Assembly: GCF_029223485.1 (NCBI RefSeq)
Contig: NZ_JARHTP010000007.1
Location: forward strand, 248,001 to 312,000
DNA length: 64,000 bases
Direction: 5' to 3'
Source of the DNA: Streptomyces coacervatus
Lineage (GTDB): Bacteria; Actinomycetota; Actinomycetes; Streptomycetales; Streptomycetaceae
Shown here: positions 16,472-24,786 of the stretch, piece after piece
Numbering within the stretch: the first letter of the stretch is position 1
Layout: each line of letters starts with the position of its first letter
Made by a program: the position numbers and the translations under genes
The notes under the pieces: model-generated
Seen by the model: the letters and a program-made list of their open reading frames with translations, nothing else
Databases searched by the model: none
Told to the model about the DNA's origin: nothing

Positions 16472-16623
16472 CCGCACGGGCACTTCCCCTCTGGTTCGTG
16501 CGGGCCGCCTCTCCCCGCCCGGTTCGGCAGGCGGCCCTCCCCACGGGTCTTCGGTCGGTCACCGGCCGGTCGCCGTTGCCGGTCCGTCACGTACGGAGAA
16601 GGCGTCACGGACCGGCAACGGCG
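16472..16623 (+). promoter_or_regulatory. Structured 5' leader with three successive hairpins
   Basis: The 16077-16715 space has no gene. Besides the two promoters it holds CCCGCACG/CGTGCGGG (16472-16505), GGCCGCCT/AGGCGGCC (16504-16537) and a perfect 17-bp stem, 16571-16587 with 16607-16623 (CGCCGTTGCCGGTCCGT and its complement), around a 19-nt loop. The first two share two bases and so could be mutually exclusive. The last stem ends 92 nt before the ATG. It could be an attenuator, a 5' stabiliser or a small RNA. Confidence 0.45.
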
Positions 16624-16715
16624 GACGCGGGCTTGCCACCCCCCCCACGCCACTTACAGCCCCCACACCCCAGAAGAGCCTTCCGCCCCCACGTCTCAGA
16701 AAAGAGAGCCCCCGC

Positions 16716-17369
16716 ATGCGTACTCGGACCCTCATCACCCTCGTCGGTACCGTCGCCGCCCTCTCGATCCCGGCGGCCGTCCCGGCCTCGGCGGCCGACA
16801 CCCCCGTCCTCACCACCGGTTCGGCCGGCGGTACCGCCGTCGCGGTCGGCGATGTCCTCAGCGCGCCGCTGGCCAGCGGCACCAGCGCCACCCTCTACTC
16901 CAGCGCGACCGGCACCAGCGGCGTGAAGTGCACGTCGTCGACGTTCACCGCCACCGTCACCGACAACCCCACCGCGCCGGGCACGGCCACCGAGTCGGTC
17001 AGCGGGCAGACCTTCGACAGCAGCAGCTGCACCAGCAATGTCATCGGTGTCACCGGCGTCACGAGCATCACGGTCGACAACCTGCCGTACACCACCTCTG
17101 TGGCCTCCGACGGCACCATCACCGTGACCCCGGCGAGCGGCTCCACCATCCAGACCACGGTCAAGCTGAAGACCCTGCTGGGCAGCATCACCTGCGTCTA
17201 CCAGGCCCCCAGCCTGACCGGCACGGCCGACAACACCGACAACAGCATCAACTTCACCAGCCAGCAGTTCACCAAGACGTCCGGTTCGTCGCTCTGCTTC
17301 AGCAGCGGCTACTTCACCGCCAAGTACGCCCCGGTGACCGACAACGGCGCGTCGGTCTACGTCAACTGA
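16716..17369 (+). CDS. Small secreted protein of unknown function
   Basis: 217 residues with a clear Sec-type signal peptide (cleavage near PASA-A, residue 27). The mature part is Ser/Thr-rich and beta-strand-rich and holds four cysteines (contexts VKC, SSC, ITC, SLC), suggesting two disulfides. It has no recognisable catalytic motif. Similar short secreted Thr/Ser-rich proteins are common in Streptomyces. It ends 18 nt before the convergent LPMO gene. Its long structured leader suggests post-transcriptional control. Confidence 0.75.
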   Translation: MRTRTLITLVGTVAALSIPAAVPASAADTPVLTTGSAGGTAVAVGDVLSAPLASGTSATLYSSATGTSGVKCTSSTFTATVTDNPTAPGTATESVSGQTFDSSSCTSNVIGVTGVTSITVDNLPYTTSVASDGTITVTPASGSTIQTTVKLKTLLGSITCVYQAPSLTGTADNTDNSINFTSQQFTKTSGSSLCFSSGYFTAKYAPVTDNGASVYVN

Positions 17370-17387
17370 TGTCAGAACAGCGGTAGT

Positions 17388-18329
17388 TCAGCGTCGACGC
17401 AGACGCAGCGCCAGGGCGGCGCCGCCGGTGAGGACCAGCACCGCAGCGGCGCCGCCCGCCAGCATGGGCGCCGACGGGCCCGAGCCGGCGGTCGAGGTGG
17501 AGGCCACCGGGGTGCTGTCGGGGGCGGTGGACTCCTGCCGCGGTGTCGCCGCCGCCCCTGCCGTCCGGGAAGGGGTCGTACGAGGTGAGGGCGTGGCCGT
17601 AGGACTGCTGCTTGCGCTCTTGCTGCCGCCGCCGGCGTTGTTCCCCGACGCCGCGGAACCGCTGCTGCTACCGCTCGTGCCGCTCCTGGCGGCCCCGAAC
17701 ACCACGTCGGAGCACGAGTAGTACGTGTCCGTCGTGCTGCTGTTCTGCCAGATCGTGTAGAGCACCTGGTGCCCGGTCCGGTCGGACGGCAGCTTCGCGG
17801 TGATGCGGTACGCGCCGCTGGTCAGGGCCGGGTCCTTGACCGACGCGAATGGCTTCTCCGGCAGTTCGGACCAGGTCAGCGGCTTCGTCGGATCGTAGCC
17901 GGGCTTGGTGAGATAGAGCTTGAACGTCCCGGTGTGCGGGATCGTCGAGGCGTACTTCATCGTCAGGGTCGCGCCCCGCGTCAGGGTCGTCGACGGCCAG
18001 TCCGAGCGGGCGAGGTCGAGGCCCTTGTAGGCGGGCAGGCCACCGCTGCACAGCTTTCCGTCGGGGATGACCTGGCGGTCCCTGCCGTTCACGTCCGAGA
18101 CCCGCAGGTTGTCCCAGAACGTGAAGGGAGCGCCGTTCGCGGCGACGGCCGCCCGGCAGGCCGCCGACTGCGCATTGCTGCCGCCGTCGGGGGAGCAGGC
18201 ATAGGCCCTGCTGACCGGATCCGTGGGCGCGCCGTGCGCCTGCGCGGGACCCGCCGCCCACAGGGGCAGCAGGAACGGGGTCACGAGGGCGGCCGCCAGG
18301 GCGGTGCGGTGTGCGGTCATCCGGGGCAT
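17388..18329 (-). CDS. Lytic polysaccharide monooxygenase (AA10), membrane-tethered
   Basis: 313-residue copper enzyme that would oxidatively cleave chitin or cellulose outside the cell. The signal peptide ends AQA, leaving His32 as the mature N-terminus, which is the first ligand of the histidine brace (HGAPTDPVSRAY). The catalytic domain runs to about residue 215 with typical NGAPFTFWDN and LYTIWQNSSTTDTYYSCSDV; cysteines are placed for family disulfides. A Ser/Thr/Pro linker of about 75 residues and a C-terminal hydrophobic helix followed by RLRRR suggest a membrane anchor rather than a carbohydrate-binding module; there is no LPxTG motif. The ATG at 18329 follows GAGGAG. Confidence 0.92.
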   Translation of the reverse strand: MPRMTAHRTALAAALVTPFLLPLWAAGPAQAHGAPTDPVSRAYACSPDGGSNAQSAACRAAVAANGAPFTFWDNLRVSDVNGRDRQVIPDGKLCSGGLPAYKGLDLARSDWPSTTLTRGATLTMKYASTIPHTGTFKLYLTKPGYDPTKPLTWSELPEKPFASVKDPALTSGAYRITAKLPSDRTGHQVLYTIWQNSSTTDTYYSCSDVVFGAARSGTSGSSSGSAASGNNAGGGSKSASSSPTATPSPRTTPSRTAGAAATPRQESTAPDSTPVASTSTAGSGPSAPMLAGGAAAVLVLTGGAALALRLRRR

Positions 18330-18455
18330 CCGGAACGTCTCCTCGGCCGGCGCGGAACGGTGTGCTCCCGTGAAGTACGGGAACCCGGCCCGACGCGTTC
18401 ACCGGCCGGTGACAGCAACGCCCCCACGGCCCCCGAGGCCACCCACGTCTCATTG

Positions 18456-18475
18456 AAAACCAACCGGTCGCCTCA
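18456..18475. promoter_or_regulatory. Possible ARE-like (butyrolactone receptor) half-site
   Basis: AAAACCAACCGGTCGCC upstream of the AfsA-like gene resembles one half of the autoregulatory elements bound by A-factor/ScbR-type receptors; the other half is degenerate. It also lies in the divergent LPMO promoter region. The similarity is judged from memory of the consensus. Confidence 0.3.
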
Positions 18476-18550
18476 TACTCTGGCGGTTCGCCGGCACGGG
18501 CACCTCTCCGTCTGGTCTGTCATCCGCTTTCGGGGGACTGAGGGAGGGAC

Positions 18551-19462
18551 ATGCCTCAACCGACCATGCCTCAACTGGCCAAATCTCAGGGCCTCTTGAC
18601 GGCCACCGTGCCTCGTCAGCTCGTCCACCGTGCCGCCGTAGCGGAAACGTTTCTCACCGGCTGGGAGCGGACCGGACCCGACCGATTCAGGCTCTTTGCG
18701 CAGTGGCCGCGAGCACATCAGTTACACGTGTCGTCGGACCGGTCGGCCTATGAACCGCTGCTCGTCGCGGAGACCGTCCGCCAGTGCGGAGCGCTTCTCG
18801 CGCACGTCGAGTACGACGCCCCGCTCGACCACTGCTTCGTCCTGCAGGAACTGCACCTCACCACGCACCCCGAGCACCTCGCCGTCGCCGCCGCACCCGC
18901 CGAACCCGCCCTGGATGTCGTCGTCTTCGACGTCCGCCACCGCGCCGGCCGACCGACCGCGCTCCGCTACGACACCGACGTACGCCTCGGCGGCGAGCGC
19001 GTCGCGACCGCGCACATCGCCGTGAGCTGGACCAGTGAGTCCGTCTACCGCCGGCTGCGCGGCGGCCGCACCGCGGCCACCGTCTCCGCGCTGTCGCTCC
19101 CGCCCGCCCTGTCGGCCGCCGCCGTGGACCGAGCCCTGCCCGCGGACGTCGTCCTGGCCCCGCCCGACCGGCCCGGCCGCTGGCAACTACGAGTAGATAC
19201 CGCCCATCCCGTTTTCTTCGACCATCCGCTCGATCACGTACCGGGCATGCTGCTCCTGGAGGCGGCCCGCCAGGCCGCCCGCGCCCGGACCGCCGGACCG
19301 GGACCGTCCGTGTCCTTCCACGCGGCCTTCCACCAATACGCTGAGCTGGACAGACCCACCTGGATCGAGGTGACCGACGGGGACGGGGCGGACCTGGAAG
19401 TCCGCGGATTCCAGGGCGAGTCGACGGTCTTCGAGTGCGCTGTCGGCGCCGCCACTCGGTGA
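18551..19462 (+). CDS. AfsA-family gamma-butyrolactone biosynthesis protein
   Basis: 303-residue protein with two AfsA hot-dog repeats. One begins VPRQLVHRAAVAETFLTGWERTG and the second contains VDTAHPVFFDHPLDHVPGMLLLEAARQAA, the classical AfsA signature. AfsA condenses a beta-ketoacyl chain with dihydroxyacetone phosphate to start synthesis of A-factor-type signals. The ATG at 18551 follows GGGAGGGAC. An in-frame TTA codon (18722-18724, residue 58) makes translation dependent on the bldA tRNA. The receptor gene follows on the same strand, 69 bp downstream. Confidence 0.92.
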   Translation: MPQPTMPQLAKSQGLLTATVPRQLVHRAAVAETFLTGWERTGPDRFRLFAQWPRAHQLHVSSDRSAYEPLLVAETVRQCGALLAHVEYDAPLDHCFVLQELHLTTHPEHLAVAAAPAEPALDVVVFDVRHRAGRPTALRYDTDVRLGGERVATAHIAVSWTSESVYRRLRGGRTAATVSALSLPPALSAAAVDRALPADVVLAPPDRPGRWQLRVDTAHPVFFDHPLDHVPGMLLLEAARQAARARTAGPGPSVSFHAAFHQYAELDRPTWIEVTDGDGADLEVRGFQGESTVFECAVGAATR

Positions 19463-19531
19463 GATATCGTTCACGGGGAGTAAGAAAAAACAGCACGACC
19501 CGTTCGTTCCAGCCCCAGGAGTGTTCAGCCG

Positions 19532-20179
19532 ATGGCGAGGCAGTTACGCGCCGAGCAGACCCGCGCGACGATCATCACAGCCGCAGCAGACCTGTTCGAC
19601 CGCCGCGGCTATGAGTCGACCAGCCTGAGCGACATCGTCGAACACGCCCAAGTCACCAAGGGGGCCCTCTACTTCCACTTCGCGGCCAAGGAGGACCTGG
19701 CCCACGCCATCATGGAGCTGCAGTCCAAGGCCTCGCGCGAGGTGACCAACGAGCTGGACGGCCGGGGCTACTCCTCGCTCGAAACCCTGATGCGCATCAC
19801 CTTCGGCATAGCCCGGCTGTCCGTCGAGAGCCCGATCCCCCGGGCCGGGCTCCGGCTCGCCACCGGGGGAGTCGCGGTGCGGCCGCCGCTCCAGCACCCC
19901 TTCACCGAGTGGCGGGACATCGCCACCCGCAAACTCCTCGGCGCCGTCAAGGAGTCCGATGTCCACCCGGACATCGACGTCGACGCAGTCGCCAACTCCC
20001 TGGTCAGCTTCTTCGTCGGCACCCGTGTCGTGGGCCGATCCCTCGAACCCGTCGTCCATCAGCCCCGCAGGCTGGCCGAGATGTGGCACCTCATGATCCG
20101 CGGCCTGGTCCCGGTGACTCGCCGGGCCCGCTATGTGAGCCTCGCCGCCCGGCTGGAGCGGGAGATCAGAACCGTCTGA
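19532..20179 (+). CDS. TetR-family gamma-butyrolactone receptor (ArpA/ScbR type)
   Basis: 215-residue repressor. The N-terminal HTH (RATIITAAADLFDRRGYESTSLSDIVEHAQVTKGALYFHFAAKEDLA) is almost the consensus of A-factor receptor homologues, and the C-terminal domain has the family-length ligand pocket with EWRDIATRKL and MWHLMIRGLVP. It would bind ARE sites and release them on butyrolactone binding. AGGAG lies ten nt before the ATG. The fifth codon is TTA (19544-19546), so this gene too is bldA-dependent. The neighbouring AfsA-like gene probably makes the cognate ligand. Confidence 0.92.
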   Translation: MARQLRAEQTRATIITAAADLFDRRGYESTSLSDIVEHAQVTKGALYFHFAAKEDLAHAIMELQSKASREVTNELDGRGYSSLETLMRITFGIARLSVESPIPRAGLRLATGGVAVRPPLQHPFTEWRDIATRKLLGAVKESDVHPDIDVDAVANSLVSFFVGTRVVGRSLEPVVHQPRRLAEMWHLMIRGLVPVTRRARYVSLAARLEREIRTV

Positions 20180-20182
20180 CGG

Positions 20183-20240
20183 AGGGCGGAGGCGGGAGGG
20201 CGGAGGACGGAGGGCGGAGGACGGGAGAGCGGAGCTGCCT
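20183..20240 (+). repeat. G-rich degenerate short repeats
   Basis: Runs of GGAGGGC, GGAGGAC and GGAGGCG units follow the receptor gene. They are imperfect and purine-rich and could form G-quadruplex on the plus strand. No coding role is seen. Confidence 0.4.
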
Positions 20241-20304
20241 GACGGAGGATCCGAGGATCTGCCGAGGGGCGGATCCGTCGTCGGGCGGATCTATCGTGGG
20301 GCGC

Positions 20305-21480
20305 ATGCCCCACACCCCGTCCGCCCCCGTGATCCTCGGCAACGAGCCGGGGTCGTTCCCCCACAGCGTGCTCGCCGAGCGGCACCCCGCGATCATCCGG
20401 CAGGTGCGGGAGGCCTTCCCGTACGGCCCCGCACAGCACCGCGCCCTCGACGCGCTCCTCGCAAGCTGCACCAAAGGTGTCGTCGAACCGCTCCCGGCCG
20501 ATGCGCACGACCGGGCCCGCTGGACGGCGTGGGGCATGGCCGAGTACGCCGGCCGATCCTGGTACGACATCCCCTGGCTCTGGTCGGAGAGCTACTTCTA
20601 CCGCCAACTCCTCAACGCCGTGGGCTACTTCGGGCCCGGTCCCTGGCAGGGCATCGACCCGTTCCGCCCCTTCAAACTGGCCGAGCTCGACTCCCAAGAG
20701 ACGGACGAGGAGCTGGCCGCTCTCGACGCCCTGTCCGCCCAGGACCAGGACCAGGACCGCGCCCTGCTGCACGGCTCTCTCTGGGGCAACCGCGCCGACC
20801 TCGGCTTCCGCCTGTCAGCCGTGACCGCCGACGCCGAGCAGCCGGCCCCCGGCCTGGTGGCCGACGACAGCGAGACCCTCTGGTCGCTGCTCCCGCCGGC
20901 CGGCGCGGGCACGCTCTGCCTCATCGCCGACAACGCGGGCCGCGAACTCATCCCCGACCTGCTCCTCATCGCCCACCTCCTCGAACGCGGGCGCATCGAG
21001 CGTGCCGTCCTGCACATCAAGCCGTACCCGTACTACGTCTCCGACGCGACGACGGCCGACGTGCTCGACGCCCTGAGGAGGCTGACCGGGGCGCAGGGCG
21101 CCGCCGTCGAGTACGGCCGCATCCTGTGGTCGGCGATGGCCGACGGCCGTCTCATCGTCCGCGCCCACCCCTTCTCCGCCGCGCCGCTGCCGTACGCGGA
21201 CATGCCCGACGACCTCCGCGCGGAACTCGCCACGGCCGCGCTGACCATCGTGAAGGGCGACCTCAACTACCGTCGCCTGGTGGGCGATCGGCTGTGGCCC
21301 CCGACCACACCCTTCGGTGACCTCACTGCCTACTTCCCCGGTCCGGTCGCCGCCCTGCGCACCCTGAAGTCCGACGTGATCACCGGCCTGGCCCCCGACA
21401 CGGAGGCCGCACTGGTGGCGGCCGAGGGGCAGCGGTGGCGGACCGGCGGCACGCACGCGCTGATCCAGGTGCGTCCGTGA
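20305..21480 (+). CDS. DUF89/ARMT1-like metal-dependent damage-control phosphatase
   Basis: 391-residue cytoplasmic protein. The C-terminal half has the DUF89 active-site signature: LIADNAGRELIPDLLLIAHLL with metal/phosphate-binding Asp and Asn, and later VKGDLNYRRLVGDRLW with the KGDLNYR motif. Family members are Mn/Ni-dependent phosphatases thought to remove damaged or unwanted sugar phosphates. The N-terminal helical part contains WYDIPWLWSESYFYRQLL, typical of the ARMT1 branch. The ATG at 20305 is the first Met consistent with homologues, although its ribosome-binding site is weak. It is convergent with the P450 gene, with 3 nt between them. Confidence 0.85.
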   Translation: MPHTPSAPVILGNEPGSFPHSVLAERHPAIIRQVREAFPYGPAQHRALDALLASCTKGVVEPLPADAHDRARWTAWGMAEYAGRSWYDIPWLWSESYFYRQLLNAVGYFGPGPWQGIDPFRPFKLAELDSQETDEELAALDALSAQDQDQDRALLHGSLWGNRADLGFRLSAVTADAEQPAPGLVADDSETLWSLLPPAGAGTLCLIADNAGRELIPDLLLIAHLLERGRIERAVLHIKPYPYYVSDATTADVLDALRRLTGAQGAAVEYGRILWSAMADGRLIVRAHPFSAAPLPYADMPDDLRAELATAALTIVKGDLNYRRLVGDRLWPPTTPFGDLTAYFPGPVAALRTLKSDVITGLAPDTEAALVAAEGQRWRTGGTHALIQVRP

Positions 21481-21483
21481 GCC

Positions 21484-22758
21484 TCAACCCACCTGCACCG
21501 GCAGCGACTTGAGCCCATTGATGAAGTTGGAGGTCAGCCGCCTGGCCGGCCCCGCCGTGCGCAGGGCCGGCAGGGCGCGCAGTGCCTCCCCGTACAGCAC
21601 CCGCAGCTGCAGCCGCGCGAAGTGCGCGCCCAGGCAGACGTGCGGGCCGTCCCCGAAGGAGACGTGCGGGTTCGGCGTACGGGACAGGTCGAGGCGGTCC
21701 GGCGCGGTGAAGACCCGTTCGTCGCGGTTCGCGGAGGCGTGGAACACGACCACCTTGTCGCCCGCGCGGATGTGCCGCCCCGCCAGCTCGGTGTCCTCGG
21801 TGGCCGTGCGGCGGAAGGTGAGAACGGGCGGGTGCCAGCGGAGCAACTCGTCTACGGCGATGGGCAGTTCGGCCTTTCCGGCCCGGAGCAGTTCGTACGA
21901 CTCCGGGTGCTCGGCCAGGGCGAGCAGTCCGCCGGGCGCGGCGCTGCGGACGGTGTCGTTGCCGGCGACGGTGAGCAGGAAGAAGAACATCTCCAGTTCG
22001 GCGTCGGCGAGTTCGGGGTCCTGGGCGAGGGTCGTCATCACGTCGTCGGCGGGGTGGCGGCGCTTGTGGGCGGCGAGCTGCTGGGCGTAGGCGAACATGT
22101 CCCGGAGCAGCGCGGGGGAGCGGGGATCGACCGGTCTGCCCGCCGCGTCGAGCACGGGTGCGGCGGCCTCGTCGGGGTCCTGGTAGCCGATGACCCGCTG
22201 GGTCCAGTGCAGCAGCAGACCGCGGTCGCTTTCCGGGACGCCGAGCAGGTCGGCGAGGTTCAGCAGGGCGTAGTCGTCGGTCACGGCGGTGACGAGGTCG
22301 ACGGTGCCGTCCGCGGCGCGGGCGTCCCGCAGCGCCTGCCCGAACAGCGTCCGCGCCCGCTCCTGCGCGACGACGGCGAAGCGGTCGACACGGCCCGGGG
22401 TGAAGGCACGGCTGACCAGCCGCCTCAACCGCCCATGTCCCGGCGGATCCTGATTGAGCATCATGCGCCGGATGAACGGAAGGTCGGCCGGGTCGGGATC
22501 GCGGATCTGGGTCGCGCCGAGGTGTGAGGAGTACGTCGCCGAGTCCTTCAGGACACGCACGACATCTGCATGCCGGGTCACCGCCCAGAACCCGGGCCCG
22601 GCCGGCCAGCCCAGCACCTCCGGCTCGTCCTGCCAGGCCACGGGGTGGTGGTCGCGCAGCACGCGGTAGGCGGTGTGGGGCACCCCGGCGGCGTACTGCC
22701 GCGGATCGAAGACGTCCGGGACCGGCGGGGCCTCAGAGCCTGCGTCGCGCACATTCAT
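21484..22758 (-). CDS. Cytochrome P450
   Basis: 424-residue soluble bacterial P450. It has the I-helix motif AGNDTVR, the K-helix ExxR (ELLRW) and the haem loop SFGDGPHVCLGAHFAR with its cysteine thiolate. The C-helix pattern MMLNQDPPGHGRLRRLVSRAF is typical of CYP families of class I bacteria. No ferredoxin or reductase is adjacent. The neighbourhood (AfsA-like synthase, receptor, flavin oxidoreductase) raises the possibility that it tailors a signal or secondary metabolite, which is inference. The ATG at 22758 is adopted; open frame further upstream is antisense to the next gene. Confidence 0.93.
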   Translation of the reverse strand: MNVRDAGSEAPPVPDVFDPRQYAAGVPHTAYRVLRDHHPVAWQDEPEVLGWPAGPGFWAVTRHADVVRVLKDSATYSSHLGATQIRDPDPADLPFIRRMMLNQDPPGHGRLRRLVSRAFTPGRVDRFAVVAQERARTLFGQALRDARAADGTVDLVTAVTDDYALLNLADLLGVPESDRGLLLHWTQRVIGYQDPDEAAAPVLDAAGRPVDPRSPALLRDMFAYAQQLAAHKRRHPADDVMTTLAQDPELADAELEMFFFLLTVAGNDTVRSAAPGGLLALAEHPESYELLRAGKAELPIAVDELLRWHPPVLTFRRTATEDTELAGRHIRAGDKVVVFHASANRDERVFTAPDRLDLSRTPNPHVSFGDGPHVCLGAHFARLQLRVLYGEALRALPALRTAGPARRLTSNFINGLKSLPVQVG

Positions 22759-22879
22759 GCGACCACGGTGACGCGGTGGGCGGGGCTCCGGCAAGGGAAC
22801 GCGCGGCGGAGGGCATGCGGGCGGCGGCTGCGTTGTTGGCCGAGGAGTCAGTGTCGCCGGACGAAGGGAAGCGAACGAC

Positions 22880-23743
22880 ATGCTGCGCATCGGAGTGGCA
22901 CCGCACCGTCTGTGGCCCGCGCGGGAGGCCGAGGTCGACGGGGTGCTGGAAACCGCACGCACGGCGGAGGAGCTGGGCTTCGACCATGTCTTTGTGAGCG
23001 GCCATGCGGTCGCGGGCGAGGTGGGCGTGACCCCTGACCCACTCGTGACGCTGGCCGCCGTGGCCGGGGCGACCGGGCGGATCGGGCTGGTGACCAGCGT
23101 CCTCGTGCTGCCGCTGTACAACCCGGTCGTTCTCGCCCACCAGACGGCCACCCTCGACCGGCTCTCCGGCGGACGCTTCACGCTCGGGGTCGGGACCGGC
23201 TGGGACACGCAGGAGTACGCGGCCGTCGGCGTGCCCTTCGCCGGCCGGGGACGACGAGCCGACGAACAGCTCGCCGCCGTAAGGGAGTTGTGGCGGGGCG
23301 AGGGGGAGGTTCGGCTGGGAGTCCTCCCGCGTACCGAGGGCGGACCGGCCGTGTGGGTCGGCGGGCACAGCGACGCGGCACTGCGCAGAGCGCTGCGGTA
23401 CGGCGACGCCTGGCACGGCTCCGGGGTGGACGCCGCCGGGCTGACGGCGGTACGGGAACGGCTCGTCGGCCTCGGGGAGGAGACCGGGCGGGACCCGCGG
23501 ACGCTCGCCTTGACGGCGGGCGTCTTCCTCGTGCCGCCGGGTTTCGCCCCGGCTGTACAGGTGCCGGGGCGCCCGCTGGGGGGATCGGACGCGAGCGCCG
23601 AGAGCGTGCGGGACGAACTGGCGGCCCTGGCCGACGCCGGGCTCTCCTCCTGTTCGCTGTGGCTGCCGGTCGCGACGGAGGCGCTCGGGGACGGACTCGC
23701 CTGGGTCGCCGAGGAAATCCTCTCGCATTTCTCCAAAGAGTGA
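22880..23743 (+). CDS. LLM-class F420-dependent oxidoreductase
   Basis: 287-residue TIM-barrel flavin-type oxidoreductase. LGFDHVFVSGH, GLVTSVLVLPLYNPVVLAHQTATLDRLSGGRFTLGVGTGW and VWVGGHSDAALRRALRYGDAWHG are the hallmarks of the luciferase-like F420 subfamily. GGGAAG lies before the ATG. It is divergent from the P450 gene and 55 bp upstream of the NitT/TauT-type transporter genes, so it may be in the same operon and act on the imported compound, by analogy with SsuD beside SsuABC. The substrate is unknown. Confidence 0.9.
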   Translation: MLRIGVAPHRLWPAREAEVDGVLETARTAEELGFDHVFVSGHAVAGEVGVTPDPLVTLAAVAGATGRIGLVTSVLVLPLYNPVVLAHQTATLDRLSGGRFTLGVGTGWDTQEYAAVGVPFAGRGRRADEQLAAVRELWRGEGEVRLGVLPRTEGGPAVWVGGHSDAALRRALRYGDAWHGSGVDAAGLTAVRERLVGLGEETGRDPRTLALTAGVFLVPPGFAPAVQVPGRPLGGSDASAESVRDELAALADAGLSSCSLWLPVATEALGDGLAWVAEEILSHFSKE

Positions 23744-23770
23744 CTGTTCAACCAGCTTTTATGTGGTGAT

Positions 23771-23794
23771 CATGACAATTACCTGGTAGTCATG
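23771..23794. promoter_or_regulatory. Inverted repeat before the NitT/TauT-type importer
   Basis: CATGAC (23771-23776) and GTCATG (23789-23794) bracket an inner TACC-T-GGTA element. It lies just before the first transporter start codon in the only AT-richer stretch of the region, and could be an operator or the core of a promoter. Confidence 0.3.
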
Positions 23795-23798
23795 CCGC

Positions 23799-24770
23799 AT
23801 GGCGTTACGTCGATTGCGGACGGGAATCGGGAAAACGGTGGCCGTCGCGGCCGCCCTGACACTGCTCCTCGCGGCCTGCGGCGACGACGGCGGGGGCTCC
23901 ACCTCCGCGGGCGGACGCACAAAGATCACCGTGGCCGCCCTGCCACTGACGGACTCCGCAGCGCTCTACCTCGCACGGGACCGCGGGCTGTTCACGAAGG
24001 AGGGGCTGGACGTCACGATCCAGCCCGTTCAGCAGAGCATCCAGGCGCTGCCCGCCCTGGCCAACGGGCAGGTCGACGTGATCGCGAGCGCGAACTACGT
24101 GACGTTCCTGCAGGCCGACGAGAAGGGCACCCTCGACCTCCGCATCCTCGCCGAGGGTGTACGGGTCGCGCCGCACATGATGGACGTACTCGTACCGAAG
24201 GACTCGGGCATCAAGAGCGTCGCCGACCTCGCGGGCAAGAAGGTCGCCGTCAACATCCTCAACAACATCCAGTCGCTGACACTCAACGCGATCCTCGACG
24301 CACAGGGCGTCGGCCGGCCCGTGTACCGGCAGATCGCCTTCCCGCAGATGGGGCCCGCCCTGGAGCGGGGGCAGGTGGACGCCGTGCACGCGGTGGAGCC
24401 GTTCGACAGCGCGATCCAGGGGGAGTTGAAGGCGAGGGTGCTGCTGGACGGCGGGTCGGCGCCCGTCCGGTCGCTGCCCATCAGCGGGTACGTCACCACG
24501 CAGAAGTTCGCCGCCGGGCACCCCAAGGAGGCGGCGGCCTTCCGCCGTGCCATCGAGGCCGCTTCGAAGATAGCGGCACAGGACCCGAGCGCCGTACGCG
24601 CGGAACTGCCCAAGTACACCAAGGTGACCGCCGACCAGGCCAGGTCGATCGGGCTGCCGGTCTATCCGGCCGCCGCCGATGCCGCACAGCTGCGGCGGCT
24701 GACCGAACTCATGGCGAAACAGGGGCTGTTGAAGAAAGCCATCGACCCGGCGACGCTGCTCGTCAAGTGA
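23799..24770 (+). CDS. NitT/TauT-type ABC substrate-binding lipoprotein
   Basis: 323-residue lipoprotein with lipobox LLAAC (Cys about 26) and an NMT1/THI5-like domain. VAALPLTDSAALYLARDRGLFTKEGLDVTI at the start, VQQSIQALPALANGQVDVIASANY, and VEPFDSAIQGE mark the SsuA/ThiY superfamily. The family carries sulfonates, taurine, nitrate or pyrimidine precursors; the ligand cannot be told here. It is the first gene of a four-gene importer cluster. Confidence 0.9.
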   Translation: MALRRLRTGIGKTVAVAAALTLLLAACGDDGGGSTSAGGRTKITVAALPLTDSAALYLARDRGLFTKEGLDVTIQPVQQSIQALPALANGQVDVIASANYVTFLQADEKGTLDLRILAEGVRVAPHMMDVLVPKDSGIKSVADLAGKKVAVNILNNIQSLTLNAILDAQGVGRPVYRQIAFPQMGPALERGQVDAVHAVEPFDSAIQGELKARVLLDGGSAPVRSLPISGYVTTQKFAAGHPKEAAAFRRAIEAASKIAAQDPSAVRAELPKYTKVTADQARSIGLPVYPAAADAAQLRRLTELMAKQGLLKKAIDPATLLVK

Positions 24771-24786
24771 AGCGGCCGTACGTGAG

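Noticed and set aside
20183..20240. CRISPR-like short repeats
   Set aside because: Units are 6-8 bp, degenerate and without spacers; this is a simple purine-rich repeat.
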